Assembly (NCBI GenBank): GCA_027924645.1
Contig: BSBN01001150.1
Span: 310,001-374,000, forward strand
Length of the DNA stretch: 64,000 bases
Reading direction: 5' to 3'
DNA from: Cunninghamia lanceolata
Taxonomy: Eukaryota; Streptophyta; Pinopsida; Cupressales; Cupressaceae
Made by a program: the position numbers and the translations under genes. Positions within the stretch are counted from its first letter, which is position 1; each line of letters opens with the position of its first letter. The notes below the pieces were generated by a model that saw nothing but the letters and a program-made list of their open reading frames with translations, did no database searches and was not told the origin of the DNA. Shown here piece after piece: positions 23,500 through 36,577 of this stretch.

Positions 23500-25500
23500 A
23501 TTAAGTGCAAAAAAGTCATTGACACATGTTAATTTTTATCTGCAAAGGTCGTACTAATTTTGTTACCTTGACATTGTAGTTGTAAAATAAAAAATAGTGT
23601 TCACAAGTGATAGGAATATTCTTACATTGTGTATCTTGGATCGCCTAACTTGTAATTCTGGTTCCAACTTGTTTGCCCCTATTGTCAAAAATCCAATCGT
23701 CTTCTGTGAAGGAATCCAGTGTATCCTAAGCTTGCTTTTTCTTCTTTTTTTTCCTTTCTGGTTACTGCCTACATATCTGTTTTTCACACTACCCTGAATT
23801 GTTGTAGTAGATGTTTGTTTGCTGTCTTTATTTTCTAAATAGACATTGTTTTTTCTGATGTTGTCAATATTGAATATATATCAGTTACTCTAGTGTAATA
23901 TGTATCAGATAGCCGTCTCTGTTTTGAAGTTTGTGCTATAAAGGAACGATTTAATGGCTTTGAAATGGATTCTATGTTATTTTTTCTCTTCTTCCATTGT
24001 CTTCTAGCCACTACTATACTAAACCAAATTAGACACTAAAGAATATATTGCTCAAATGACATACTTCGTGCCAACATTATACTTGAATAGTTCTTATAGT
24101 TATGGTGTCTTTTCCAGAATGTTTTTGATGCCAAAGCCAAAAAAAATAAAATTCATTTAATTATTTTGGATACTAATTATCTTCTATGTGAAAAGAAAAA
24201 CAAACTTTCACATTTTTCAGCCTTTTGTGAATATTGAAAGGTGAGCCGTAGCATCCATTGCTTTAGCGTTATTCTAATTGTCTTCCTCAACATTTCTTTT
24301 CCTGAAACATTCAAGGATTTTGCTTTTGAATATACTGTTCTAATATTTGTGGTTTTTTGTTTGTTGATTTATGTTTACAGAGGTAATCTTTTTCTTCAGA
24401 AGTTATGATTGAAAGATGTTTATACAACATGCTTCATGATTACTCTATAACTGTTGGGTGCATCTTTATAGCTTCTAGCATGCCTTAATATAAGTCCCCG
24501 TGGATAGCGATGAACTATTATCTTGGACATTCTTAATCAATAAGTAGGACTTGGAGGTTATTCAAGTGCTAATATATAATTTGCCTAGGATTTCCTTCTA
24601 TCCCATCTGAATAGTTTTTTTAATATTTTCTGCAGGTGAGAGCTTTCGTTATAATCATTCTGTTGTTGTTGTTGTCAATTCCTGGTGTGCTTTAGTCCCA
24701 TTTACCTTTTTTTGTCACTCATGGACATACAATATGGTTTCTTTCTATTTTCGGTTTTTTCAATGGATAATATATATGTTGTTAAACGCAGAGAGATAAA
24801 AGTAATGTTTTTTTGTGTCCACTAGACTAAGATGATTTATAAGAATTTTGTTGGTTATTGTGAAGCCATCATTATCCTTTGCCTTTTGTGGGTTTTGCTT
24901 ATTCTTAGGTGCATTTGATTTGTTTTCTCCACTTTTAAGTTACATCTGCATTTCAGTGGCAGAATAAAGCACCTTCTTGTTATCCATACATGATTGACAT
25001 TTAATAATCAGGAATTAATCTCTTTGTTAAAACTTCAATGAAAGATAAATTTTGATGGGGCATGTAAGGGCAATCTAGGTTGGCTAGGAGCACGATGACT
25101 CATCAGGGATTTCAAAGAAAAATCATCCTAGATTATGCTATCTGGATCTCCCTTCGAACCAATACTGATGCAGCAATTATTGGTTTAGATTATGCAGTGA
25201 GAAAAAACACAAAAGAGCTTGAAGTAGGAGCCTTCACATGTTTTAGTCAGTATAATGCAAATAAAATTAATCTCTAGCTGGTGGTTGAGTGATATCCTAG
25301 AAGAAACTTTTTCTTCTTCTTTCTAGGTGGGGACTCTTTTTTCTGTCTTGCTGATCTTTTGGCCAATGTTGGGGTAAATCTGAGTCACATGGACATTGAA
25401 TTCAGTTATCATAGTGAAGTGGGCTGGTCTCAAGGTCCTAGAGATAAAAGATCAACCATATTTTCAATTTTTTAGTAAGCACATGACATTTTGCCATTTA
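23500..25500. other. Intronic sequence, nothing recognised
   Basis: T-rich, intron-like sequence with no element boundary or coding motif. The short open frames at 23563-23797 and 25080-25277 have no recognisable content. Confidence 0.5.
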
Positions 25501-25517
25501 ATGGCACTAATTCATAG

Positions 25518-26260
25518 GGTTTCAAAAGATCTTTCCAGGACAATCTCAGTCACAAAACATTACAGAAAACAGGGTTTATGCAATATAGATGATGGTCATA
25601 CGCATGATATGGGCAGGGATGAAACAAGATCTGTAAATGACAAGCAACTTGTTTTAACATAGAGACAAGGAAAGTGGAGTATATATGAAAGGATGAAAAG
25701 GTTGAAATAAGCATTTATAAAAAACAATAATTGGTAGATATTTTAAAAGCATTGAGATCTGTGACAAGATTGGTTATCTGTTAGTACGGGACTTGTTAAT
25801 TGGCCTTAAAACATGCTTGGAAATAGCTGAATACATGTCCCACAATGGATATATACTATGATATCAAATCGAGGATGTAATTCAAAGGGTTTCAAAAGAT
25901 CTTTTCAGGACAATCTCAGTCACAAAACATTACAGAAAACTGTGTTTATGCAATATAGATGATGGTTATGCACATGATATATAAGAGGGAGATGCAGATG
26001 GGCATGAAACAAGATCTATAAATGACAAGCAACTTGGATACAAGGAAAATGCAGTGTATGTGAAAAGGATGAAAAGGTTGAGATAATCATTATAAACAAT
26101 GATAATTGGTAGTGTGCCTTGAAGGAGTTATATTTTAAAGCATTGAGATTTGTGGCACGTTTGGTTGCTTGATAGCACATAACTTGCTAATCAGTCTTAA
26201 AACATGCTTGGAAATAGCTGAATATATGTCCCGCAATGGATATATACTACGATATCAAGT
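25518..26260. repeat. 370-bp tandem duplication
   Basis: GGTTTCAAAAGATCTTT at 25518 recurs at 25888. The two copies stay alignable to ATGGATATATACTA near 25850 and 26237. They differ by substitutions and several short indels, for example an extra ATAAGAGGGAGATGC stretch in copy two. Non-coding, inside the PAP intron. Confidence 0.85.
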
Positions 26261-26559
26261 TGCTCATGTACCCTTTCTCTTGTCTGATGGCACTCAGAAG
26301 GCTGATTTGCATTGATACTATGGAGATAGAAGTTCAAGAGAGGGTAGAAAAGAATAGCAGATAGAAAAGGCAAGCCATGAAACAATATTGCGTCAGGACC
26401 TTCAATTCATCCCTCTGATATGATATTCAATAATTTTGTAGATCCTGGATCAATACTTGCTTCTATTTGACAGAGCATTATGATGGTTTAATTTGCACCT
26501 TCATATATGGTCGTACCATGGGAAATAATCTAGGATATGGTTGTATGACTTGATTAAAT

Positions 26560-27609
26560 ACTAATTCCTTTTGAGGCTGTGCAATGAAAAAGTGGGGAAT
26601 TTCATATATTTTAATTTGATTGTCCATTTAATGCAATACAGTCAACATATTGGGGTTGGGTCGTACGGTGGAAAGAAGAAATTTATTTTCAAAATTTTTA
26701 ATATTCTCTTCTCTTGATCATACGATGAACATTGGAACTTTATAATATAATCTTCTAATTTCTCTGTTCATGGGTGGCTGTACTTCATTCATTTTTAAAA
26801 TTTGTCTTTTTCATCCATAAAAAGTAATTTTTTTCCTTTTATTTTTTTTTCATTTTTTTAATGTGGGGCCTACCTATGTTCTTCTTCTTTGACTTCATTA
26901 TTTTTTTGTTTGACCCACTATACGGTACTTTTCCCTTGTTCACAATTTTCCTCTGAAGTCTCCTCTAATTTGGCTTAGATGTTGTATTGAAATATACAAC
27001 ACAAGTAGGGTCCTTTGAAACATTCGTTAGGGCAGAAAGTATCCATAGGCTCCAAATCAAATAATTTTTTTAATATTATTATTTTGAGGTGTCCCTTCAT
27101 TAATTTTGGGATCTTCAGTGAAGCTAGTGCCTCTACTAAAACATCGAAGTCAACCATATTTAGAACTTCTGGCCTTTATGAACTTTGTACTTCGTCGAAT
27201 GCACATGAACTATCCAATTTTTCAAAGTCAATATTCATTTGGTGCTTGTCATTGTGCGCCCTTGGTTCCTTTGTATCTTTAATAAAATTGTAGTTCGAGG
27301 GAAATACTTCATAGTCTTACATTTGCTAGTGGAATGGGTCACGAAGTGAATTTCTTTCATATTTTGAACACGACTGTAATTCTAAAATTTATTCTGTGTT
27401 TGGCTCCATGAGACCCTTATCATGCTTCTCTGTCCATTCTTCTTTGGAGTTTGAATCTAAGAAATTTGAGGAATCCGAGGAACTTGCTTCCTCACTGCTT
27501 GATTCCTCAGATCAATTATATATTTTCTTCCCTTGTTCAATGGAGAGTGTTTTTTTTAGTTGTGGTTGGTTTTGACTGCTACTAGCCCACCTCGACCCAA
27601 TAGTGCCTC
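26560..27609 (-). mobile_element. Element A-prime, 3' portion
   Basis: Matches 15640-16800 of element A at lower identity. It includes the post-protease coding remnant and the tract ending GACCCAATAGTGCC at the point where element B begins. The remainder of A-prime continues at 42150. The 3' LTR could not be found, so this end is probably lost or too diverged. Confidence 0.7.
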
Positions 27610-28474
27610 TGATGAAGGGGGTAAATCAAAAAACACACAACAGAAATTGCACACAGATAATCGAATGATCTTTTATTGATATGGGCAAAACATTACATTA
27701 CAGAAGCTCAAATACAATCAGAGGATGAATCCTCTACAGACTGCATCACATTACAACTTCCTATCTCCAGAGAATCATCTGCCTTCTGTAAACCCCAAAT
27801 CAGCTAGGGTTTCTATTTTCCTGCCTATTTTTGACTCTACACTTTTCCCCCTTAACTTTGCTACTGCCTAGGGTTCCCAAAATAGTCACAAATAGCACTT
27901 TTTGGCGGCCTCCAACTAAATTTCGAAATTTGCAACTCCCTGCAAAAGTAGGTCAACTTTTGAGAAACATAACTTTTGATCCGGGTGTCTGATTGACGAA
28001 CCGTTTTAAGCACCGGAAAGCTCGTGATGTGAACTATCACGCCGAAAATCCGTAAACGGATTTTCGTCAACTTTTCGGGACGTTATGGGATGTTTTAGTG
28101 CCTCATATCTCGTTTCAGAAATTTTCAGGGACTTTTCGGAAAACAAAAACTTTAATATCTTTCAGCTCACAAATGATCTTTGCCTGATTCCTTCGCCAAA
28201 GGTCTTATATTTCCGTTATGAAGCTTTCTGCAAGTTTTTGCCTCAATCCGTATCCAAATGCAAACTTTCCTAAAATGGCAGGTAAACTTTCCAAAACTGA
28301 CAGTTTGCTATTTTTAGTAGTTTTGAAAAAATTGAAAGTCCTACATTATTCAAGATATTATGGAACCAGAAACACTAATTATGGAAAGAAATGAAAATAA
28401 CTACAATGATTTTGAATTGACTTCTTTTTGGGTGATGCAAGATTGCCCTTACACCATTGGATGCTCTTGCATCA
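27610..28474 (-). repeat. 3' LTR of element B
   Basis: 865 bp from TGATGAAGGGGGTA to CTCTTGCATCA on the + strand. It pairs with 41276-42149, from which it differs by several substitutions and short indels per 100 bp on inspection. Confidence 0.9.
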
Positions 28475-28512
28475 AACACCCAGGGTAATTTGAGAAGTGA
28501 CCCTGTCACGTC

Positions 28513-31363
28513 TCAGGTGTTTGTTTGAGGAAAACCCAAATGGTCAACCTCTGCCTTAGACAACCAAGAAGAATCTTCAATAGGCCTTCCTTTCCATTTC
28601 ACCAGATATTCTTCATATTGCCTGTTCCGAGTACTTCCCACACAGCGATCCAAGATCTCTTCTATTTCCTCTGTTGAAGTAGATGCCGGAATACTCCACT
28701 GTTCTTCTGTTGGTCCATCCTCTGTTCCACCTTCATGATATTCTGATAAATCGACAATGTTGAAAATAGGGGAAATATTGATCCCACTCGACAGCTCTAC
28801 CTCATATGCATTTCCTGAATCATGCTTCTTCAGGATTCTGCACGGTCCAAATTTCTTCATTTTCAGCTTATTGTATGTTCCAATTGGGAACCTTTCTTTT
28901 CTCAAGTGAACCATGACTTCATCTCCTTCCTGGAACTTCTTATATGTCCTCTTTTGATCTGCCTTAGCCTTGTACTGAATATTCATCTTATTAATGTGCT
29001 TTCTCACCTCTTCATGCAAATTCTTTAGATGTTCGGCAAAGTCTTCGACTTCAGCACTTGTCTTTTCTCCTTTATCCAGCTTCCTTAACTCAGAAGCATT
29101 TCTTGGGCTATTGCCATATACAATTTGGAATGGTGATTTACCAGTACTCCTATTGACAGAGTTGTTGTAAGCAAATTCTGCCTGTGGTAAAATCAAATCC
29201 CATCCCTTGGGCTTATCTCCAACTAAGCATCGTAGCAGGTTACCCAAACTCCTATTCACCACTTCTGTCTGTCCATCAGTCTGTGGATGGTGTGCAGAAC
29301 TGAACTTCAAATCTGTCTTCAACTTCTTCCACAATGTCCTCCAGAAATAACCAACAAACTTGGTATCTCAATCTGAAACTATGTTCTTTGGTAGACTGTG
29401 TAATCTCACCACCTCCCTGAAAAATAATTCAGCAATATGAACAACATCATTAGTCTTCTTGCAAGGAATGAAATGTGCCATCTTCGAGAATCTGTGTCCT
29501 TGGTAAACCAAGAACAAAATCCATACTAATATCATCCCATGGCTTCTCTGGAACAGGTAATGGCTGATATAGCCCTGTATTCTGACTTGTTCCTTTTGCC
29601 ATCTGACACACTCTGCACAAATTTCCTCACATCTTGCTACAACTGTGGCCAATAATAATTTTCACCAACAATAGCAATGGTCTTATCTCGACCAAAGTGT
29701 CCAGCCAATCCTCCACTATGCTTCTCCTTAATCAGGTACTCTCTCATGGAACTCCTCGAAATGCACAACCGGCTTCCTTTAAACAACATGCCATCTTGGA
29801 TTATGAAATTCAACCATTTTGTCCTGTCCAAAGTAACAGGCTCCAGACAAACTTTCCAAGCCTCTGCAAAATCTAGATCTTCGAGATACAAACTTTTGAG
29901 CTCATCGAACCCAACAACCTCTATCTTCATTTCTGTCAACAAATTTTGCCTTCTGCTCAAGGCATCTGCAACTCTATTGGACCTCCCACTCCTGTGCTTC
30001 AAAACAAAAGTATAACTCTGCAAAAACTCAACCCATTTTAAGTGCCTTTGATTCAACTTTCCTTGACTATTAAGATATTGTAAACCCTGATGATCAGTAT
30101 ATAAAACAAACTCTTTTGGCAACAGATAATGTCTTCATTTCTTCAAAGCCTGAACTATTGCATAAAATTCCTACTCATAAATAGAATACATTTTCTTGGC
30201 ATCATTAAGCTTCTCACTAAAATAGGCAATGGGCTTACCTTCTTGACTCAAAACAGCTCCTATAGCACTACCACTAGCATCACAATCTACCTGAAATACC
30301 TTATTAAAATCTGGAAGTGCCAAAATAGGTTGCTCTGTGACTTTCTGCTTTAATGTATCAAAGTTTTTGTCTGCTCCTTTGGTCCATCTAAATTCTTTTC
30401 TATCCCCTCTCATTGTCTCAGTTAGGGGTGCACAAATGTTACTAAAATTCCTGATAAACTTTCTGTAAAAACTTGCCAAACCATGAAAAGATCGTACCTC
30501 TGTGACACTCCTTGGCGTAGGCCATTCGATGATAGCCCTCACCTTCTCTGGGTCCATCCTAAGACCTTCCTCTGAAACAACAAATCCCAGGTATACCAAC
30601 TCCTTCTTTGCAAAACTACATTTCTTCAAATTGATCAACAACTTCTCCTCCCTCAGCTTCTCTAAAACTCTTCTGATATGGATCAGATGCTCATCCCAAG
30701 TCTTACTGAAAATCAAAATATCATCTAAATAAACAATAACAAAACTTCCCAAAAATTCTTTTAGTACCTCGTTCATGAGCCGCATGAATGTGCTCGGTGC
30801 ATTGGTTAGTCCAAATGGCATGACTAACCACTCATACAAACCCTCCTTTGTCTTGAAGGCTGTCTTCCATTCATCTCCTTCTCTGATTCGGATCTGGTGA
30901 TACCCACTCTTCAGATCAATCTTCGTGAAGTACTTGGCTCCACTCAAACAATCCATTATGTCATCCATTCTAGGTAATGGAAATCTGTACTTGATCGTGA
31001 TCTTAATGATGGCTTGAGAGTCTGTACGCATTCTCCACTCTCCATCTTTCTTTGGTGCTAGTATTGCAGGTACCGCACATGGACTTAGGCTCTCTTATCA
31101 ATCCCCCTCAACAACTCCTGAACTTGTCTGTTCAACTTTTCACTCTTCGCTGGAGTCATTCTATGGGCTGCCTTATTCGGCAAGTTGGCTCTTGGTATCA
31201 AATTCATTTGATGACTTATCTTCCTTACTGGTGGTAAACCTTTTGGTACATTATCAGAGATAATATCCTAAAATTCTTCCAACATTTCTGAGACTTCTAC
31301 TGGTACATCTTCACATTTCTCTTGACTAATCTTAGGAATCAATGCAAAGCAAGGACGCTCATG
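28513..31363 (-). pseudogene. Element B pol: RT, RNase H, integrase, chromodomain
   Basis: Read on the minus strand. RT lies at 31031 down to 30171, with YLDD then [11 protein letters not shown]. RNase H has [14 protein letters not shown] and YTDHQGL. Integrase has the GHFGRDKT zinc region, then a broken stretch near 29650-29450, then [14 protein letters not shown]. The final 28513-29334 frame (273 residues) includes the chromodomain YEEYLVKWKGRP. Breaks include a TAG at the EEF.DII position near 31270, a frame change near 31090, stops near 30170 and 30130, a TAG after WPQL near 29636 with a frame change just beyond, and a TGA at SD.DTKF near 29367, where relatives have Arg. It is not functional as it stands. 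Confidence 0.88.
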
Positions 31364-31368
31364 CTTCA

Positions 31369-34220
31369 TGTTGGGACTGAAATTCCCAAGCTACTTTTTG
31401 GCAAATATTAAGTTTCAATCATCCAAAGATTTCAGTATGTGAGCATATATGGAAAGATCCACAGTTGTTTTCAAGCAAAAATTAACAATTGAGTTGATAG
31501 AAATATTTGGATTTGAACTATTCTGATTCCTAAAGACTTAATATAACATGGTTGAAGTGCTCATTAAAGATGAACCATAAACAAGGAAGTGAAAAGTTAC
31601 AAACCTTGTTGAAAATAAAGGAAAAATGACATTAAGTACCAGAGCTGAATATGGGTGAATTCCTTGTCGAAAATGAATAGGGGTTCCGTTTTGAACCATC
31701 TTAAAATTCCCTGTATTTTGCAAGCTATGTGTGTTTTTGGTAAAATGCATTGTGGTATGGGTTTGTATGTTTGTATATACAAAGTCTCTCATATACAAAG
31801 TGGTTTGTATGTTGTCATTGTATGATGCATATGCAAAGTCCATTGTATATCGAGTCGTGGTATGGTCGCATAAAGGAGTCATCGGGTTGATGCATTGTTT
31901 ATTTGTATGCATTTGGCTAACGTTTTATTGTTACATACAAGGTGGACCCGACGAGGTTAAAAGTTGAAGTATATTTTCTGTCGGGTCTGTTGCTTGTATG
32001 TTATGTTTGCATGTTTGGCAGAACGCGGTACATACAACACGATATACATTGCCCGGAACCGAAACAATTATGAATTAACGTTAAGTCTTTGTATGTTTGC
32101 GCTTTGTATGTATGTTGCGGTATACATACATTGCGGTACATACAAGGCGATATGCATAGCGCGGAACTGAAATGTTATGAAATACAGTTTTAATGTTGTA
32201 TGTTTTGGAAACATGCATTGCGATATACGTACAACACGGAACTCAGGAGAGAGTTAAATCTGGTTAAAGGGATGCATCGGGACTTTATGTATATCGGAGG
32301 ATGCATTTCATGGTATATACAAGTCGGAATCAAAAGGGGCTACATACTGCGATTTGTAAAATAAGAAGTCCGAAAGGAAGATACAATTGAATTTGTATGT
32401 ATCAGGCATTGTATATGAAAGTTGGATACAAGTAATGTTGTAACATGGAATACGAATGAGGAATAGGGTGGGTCCCGCCGCTTGCACATTGGGCTTGTAT
32501 AATAACAATGTATATTTTTGATATGCCAAACTATTGTATATACAAGACATGACTTGTTATCACCAGTTCTCTTTACCGTTTCTACCAGTCACCTTTTGTA
32601 TCCAACACAATGTACATTCTCACATACATTCTTAAAGATACATTTGCGATAGACATTTGCATTACACCTTTGGTGAAACAAAATGCACCTTACGCCGATA
32701 CTCTACCACCACGCAAACACAGAATAACTTATACAAAAATAGAAACCCTAAAATGACATTAAAATTTGAATGGCTAAGATGTTTTTCTGACATTTGAAAT
32801 ATGCGTTTTTGCAGGATATACACAGCGGGGATCAAGTTATGTAAATACCCACGAAAGGATCTTGAGCAACTGATAAATTATCGATGAGGGAAGTAATTAT
32901 CTGAGTAAACACATGTTTAAATGAATTTGTTTTGATCATTTGATCAGAGATTAATTTGTGTTTTATCTGGTCTTTTTAGGAATAATAAACCCTCGAAGGA
33001 TATTAAGCGGAACTACAGTTAAAGATCTTTGTTTGACCTTGAAATGGTTATCCATTTGATGATTAAAGACGAGTATTAATTTTCCTAAATCTGTTTTATT
33101 AAGACAAATACTGTTGTTCGGTTATCAACCGTCACAACTATTGTAACTGGTCTGAAGCTTGTATGCCTCTCTTTATAAGAGATGACCAAGACCAAAAAGT
33201 GGGAATAGAAGAGAATAGGATAAAACAGGGGGAGATTACAGATTAGAACAGGGGATATTGTAGATTAGATTTGAACAACAATGCTAGTTCACTTTTAATA
33301 TATTTTATTTCTAATAGATCATGTGCAAGCATTCTCTGATGAAGTCAAGTCTGTGAACATGAAGCAGTAACTGCAGATTTCGGTATCAACTATCTGTTTA
33401 ATTTATTCAATTATATGACTGTCTCCTTTCAAAGTTTTCTCTGTTATTCAATTTGAGTTATCAAGTATATCTTCAAGTTGTCTATACACATTTGCTATTA
33501 TAGTGTGATAAGATTAACTGGTTTCTGCTTTCAGAATTAAATTCTTTAAATCTGTCATAGTAACTGTGAAGACATTGTCATGGATCTGTAAGAAGAGTCA
33601 TATAGTTAGGGTTTGTATTCTGTCTCCAGTTTTTTGATAAATCTTTTACAATTGCAGTATTATTCTGATAGGTTCCTTCAAAGAGGGATTAAATCCTTTT
33701 AGATGAATGCAGGTAATTTGATTTTATCAATTGGATATATATAAGTATGGGATATTAACTATTTCCTTGCAGGGTTGTACAAGTTACATACCTATTTTTT
33801 CATCCAAGATAGTTCGAGTTTTTACCAAACAAACAGTCATTTATTTCATAATCATACTGACTCTATATTCAATAAGGCACTGGTCTAGTATTTTCATTAT
33901 CACTTATACAAATTCATTTTAAATTTACTTAATTAGATTGCATTATTGTTTTAGCATTACAATTTAGATCATTTAGAATTAACTTGTTGTCTTTTCATCT
34001 GTTTTATAATTTGTGCCATTATCAACAGTTAGATTAATTCTGATCAAAGTAGTGATCATCTCTTTATCTGCTTTATTGATTAGAGGTTTACCCGCCTAGG
34101 TCTGGCAGAGCCTGAAGTGAAGGGGGTTTAGCCATATCTACCCTGTGTCAGTTAGCCAAAAACGTCAAGAGAGCCTGGCAACCTCTTAGGGTTAACGACC
34201 TGTGTTTTTGAGACCTAACA
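31369..34220 (+). repeat. 5' LTR of element C (2.85 kb)
   Basis: TGTTGGGACT...GACCTAACA. The stretch 31730-32560 is dense in ATACA, TGTAT and TATATAC words in both orientations, with GCGGTACATACAAGGCG-like segments. A CTTTATAAGAGATGACC TATA-like box near 33171 probably marks the promoter. Nearly the same in the 3' copy. Confidence 0.92.
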
Positions 34221-34224
34221 GAAT

Positions 34225-34242
34225 TGGCGACTCCGCTAGGGA
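34225..34242 (+). other. Primer binding site of element C
   Basis: TGGCGACTCCGCTAGGGA starts four bases after the 5' LTR. It resembles the arginine-tRNA-type primer site I recall for Ogre/Tat elements (from memory). Two similar decamers follow at 34357-34366 and 34446-34455. Confidence 0.7.
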
Positions 34243-34302
34243 CACACATAGAGAAACCTGGTAATAGACCATGTTATTAGAGTCAGAGAATTAAAAGGCA
34301 TA

Positions 34303-34460
34303 ACTCTGCTAGTGGAAGGAAAAACCCAGAAAATTGATTAGTCCTCTAAATAGAGGTGGCAACTCTACACAAAATTCAAATACAGATTGGTAAACTCTGC
34401 TGGCAAGAACCCAGAAAGATGAAATTTTCCTCTTCTCACAAGAGGTGGCGACTCTGAAAA
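34303..34460 (+). repeat. Two-unit leader repeat with hairpin plus primer-site-like decamer
   Basis: Units start ACTCTGCT at 34303 and 34394 (91-bp period) and share an AACCCAGAAA block. Each ends in a short stem (CCTCT...AGAGG at about 34343-34355; CCTCTT...AAGAGG at about 34429-34444) followed at once by TGGCAACTCT or TGGCGACTCT. The second half of each unit thus copies the start of the true primer site. Confidence 0.65.
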
Positions 34461-34549
34461 TAAAATTGATGAAACATGAAAAAATATAACATACCCTCTG
34501 TAGATGCATTCTTTGAACTAAGGAGACATGGTGAGAATCTGGGCCTGAT

Positions 34550-35311
34550 TTGTTCCACAGGTTTGTGGACATCTATATACAGATACCTTTTCATCTCAAA
34601 CCTAGTGAATCCTTATGCATTAAAATGTTTATGCTTGTTTATGAGCCTATGTCAATTTATTGGCCTGAATCATTAAAGCCAGTCACTCTAGACCAAGTGG
34701 GTAAATTGATTCCTATCATAGAAAGGAAAAGGTATGAGGATGCTATCAATATTAAATCCAATGATAATGAATATCAAGATGATGATAAAAAAATGCAGCC
34801 ATTAAAGGATGGGTATGCAAATGAAAATAATGACTATAACAACCCACATGATGAGGATGAAAATAGAGAGGATCTATCTTGCATAACAGATTGTGACTGT
34901 AAATGTTATGAAGAATCCATTGAAAATCTAGATTTTGATGACAATCATGTGGATTTGCAATTAAGTGATTCTCGCAATTCTTATGAAGAACAGGAAAGAT
35001 TTGCTGATGAAGCTATTGTTGATCTTGATAGCATGACTAATCAGGAATTAGAAGTGTATTTAGAATGGAAAGAACAGCAGCTCAGGAGGATACAACAGAT
35101 GATACAAGAAAGACAAGATAGATTGGCACAATTGAACATACATGCATCAACACCACCAAAATATGTCCCTCCACAAGGTGGTAATATCAATTCATATGAG
35201 CCCTCTCGGAATACATATGCTCCAGGAACTTCAAAAGTATCTCATAATGGATGCAGCAACCCTACCCAATATAATGTCACCACAAAGGCCCTAGCCTATA
35301 AATGCAGGTAA
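34550..35311 (+). CDS. Element C ORF1: acidic coiled-coil protein, no known domain
   Basis: A 253-residue open frame. The N-terminal 70 residues are mixed hydrophobic. Residues about 80-150 are very acidic (runs of Asp/Glu/Asn). About residues 165-197 (TNQELEVYLEWKEQQLRRI and on) look like a coiled coil rich in Glu, Gln and Arg. The tail is Pro/Tyr/Asn-rich. There is no zinc knuckle, protease or RT motif. It occupies the gag position after the primer site, so a degenerate or specialised gag-like protein is possible. Start chosen at the first Met of the long frame; an earlier start in the overlapping frame 34476-34676 cannot be excluded. Confidence 0.5.
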   Translation: MFHRFVDIYIQIPFHLKPSESLCIKMFMLVYEPMSIYWPESLKPVTLDQVGKLIPIIERKRYEDAINIKSNDNEYQDDDKKMQPLKDGYANENNDYNNPHDEDENREDLSCITDCDCKCYEESIENLDFDDNHVDLQLSDSRNSYEEQERFADEAIVDLDSMTNQELEVYLEWKEQQLRRIQQMIQERQDRLAQLNIHASTPPKYVPPQGGNINSYEPSRNTYAPGTSKVSHNGCSNPTQYNVTTKALAYKCR

Positions 35312-35474
35312 CATTCCCCAATACTATCCACCACCTGGACAGCGGTATGCTCCACAATATCACCACCTACATATGTCACATCAGAATGTGCACTCTCATC
35401 AACCCACCCAACAAAATGTTTACTATTAGCCTCCATATCAGACAAGTTTTATCCCTGCCCACCCACCGCAATAA

Positions 35475-36035
35475 ATGAATCAGCAGTGTTGGGGGGAAGA
35501 GGAGCATTGTTTTCAAAAAGGAAAAACTTTTGATGAAGAGGGTATACCAGAACATGAACTCCAAGTGTTTCCGGACCCATGCTATCCTGAGGATGAAGTC
35601 TTTTCAGATAACCAGGGTGAATATTTTCAACAAGCAGAACAAAATCTTGATCAAGAGGAAGTGCACATAGCAGAAAATAATCTTCAAGCCTGTTCAAAAC
35701 CATTGTATGATGACATAGCACAAGAAAATGAAGAGGATGAAAGGCATTCAGACAGTCAGGGAGGTGGATATTCTGATAAAGAGTCTATAAATGATCATGT
35801 TGATGAAATATGTACATCGATTTTTGAGCATTATAGTAGCGATGAAAAGAATGATGAAAATTTCAGTGAGAGGGTTGATGAAGAAACATGCTCACTTGAC
35901 AGTGAGCATATTTCAGAATTGCTAACCAAAGAATATCAAAAATATGTACATAAAGATGATACCCAAATACTGTGTCCAGCACATATATCTTTTGACAGTG
36001 AATTCATTCAACATGGTAAGGGTGATGAAATATGA
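35475..36035 (+). CDS. Element C ORF2: acidic protein, unrecognised
   Basis: A 186-residue frame, strongly acidic and Ser/Asp/Glu-rich, with no membrane segment or motif I know. It follows ORF1 after a gap of about 160 bp holding a Pro/His/Tyr/Gln-rich decayed stretch. A further acidic frame (36120-36704) follows. The three may be pieces of one original long ORF separated by stops and shifts. Confidence 0.4.
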   Translation: MNQQCWGEEEHCFQKGKTFDEEGIPEHELQVFPDPCYPEDEVFSDNQGEYFQQAEQNLDQEEVHIAENNLQACSKPLYDDIAQENEEDERHSDSQGGGYSDKESINDHVDEICTSIFEHYSSDEKNDENFSERVDEETCSLDSEHISELLTKEYQKYVHKDDTQILCPAHISFDSEFIQHGKGDEI

Positions 36036-36119
36036 GGCCATATTTCCCAAGTCACATTCTTGGAAAGAAGAGACAGATAGTGGTCATGAGTTCTCTTGTG
36101 ACACTGATCCAGAGAAAAG

Positions 36120-36560
36120 ATGTCCATTGAACCAGGGGAGGTTGATGATTCCAGTATGCATGATTGGCGGATTATTCACTCTCAAGCGTGTGGGGAAAAT
36201 GGATGTGATAAGGAAGAGGATACAGTGTTTTATGTTGGAACCAGCATTGATGATAGCATGTGTCAGAAGCAGCTTGATCTATTCCATTTTCTAATTCAGT
36301 TAAAAGACCAGCATTTGGTGAATAACAATAGATATGATAAAGTAAGACATCCTACAAGGTCTAACAATCATGACTTCCTCATGTCACACAATGATGAAGG
36401 TGTTCAGACTATGCCCGACTTCCAGATACCGAATAATACAGAACACACTTGCAGCATAAACTATGATGCATTAATGAACTATATGAACAGACTCAGTCAA
36501 GCTGATGGGGTATCATTACAACATGATCAGAACAAGGTTTTTGACAGGGGAAAGACATGG
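36120..36560 (+). pseudogene. Element C third acidic frame
   Basis: Acidic, Asp/His/Asn-rich stretch starting MSIEPGEVDDSSMHDW. It stays protein-like until about 36560, where a poly-T run and hairpin follow. The open frame nominally runs to 36704 but its end is non-coding in character. Confidence 0.35.
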
Positions 36561-36577
36561 ATTTTCTTTTTTTTTTT

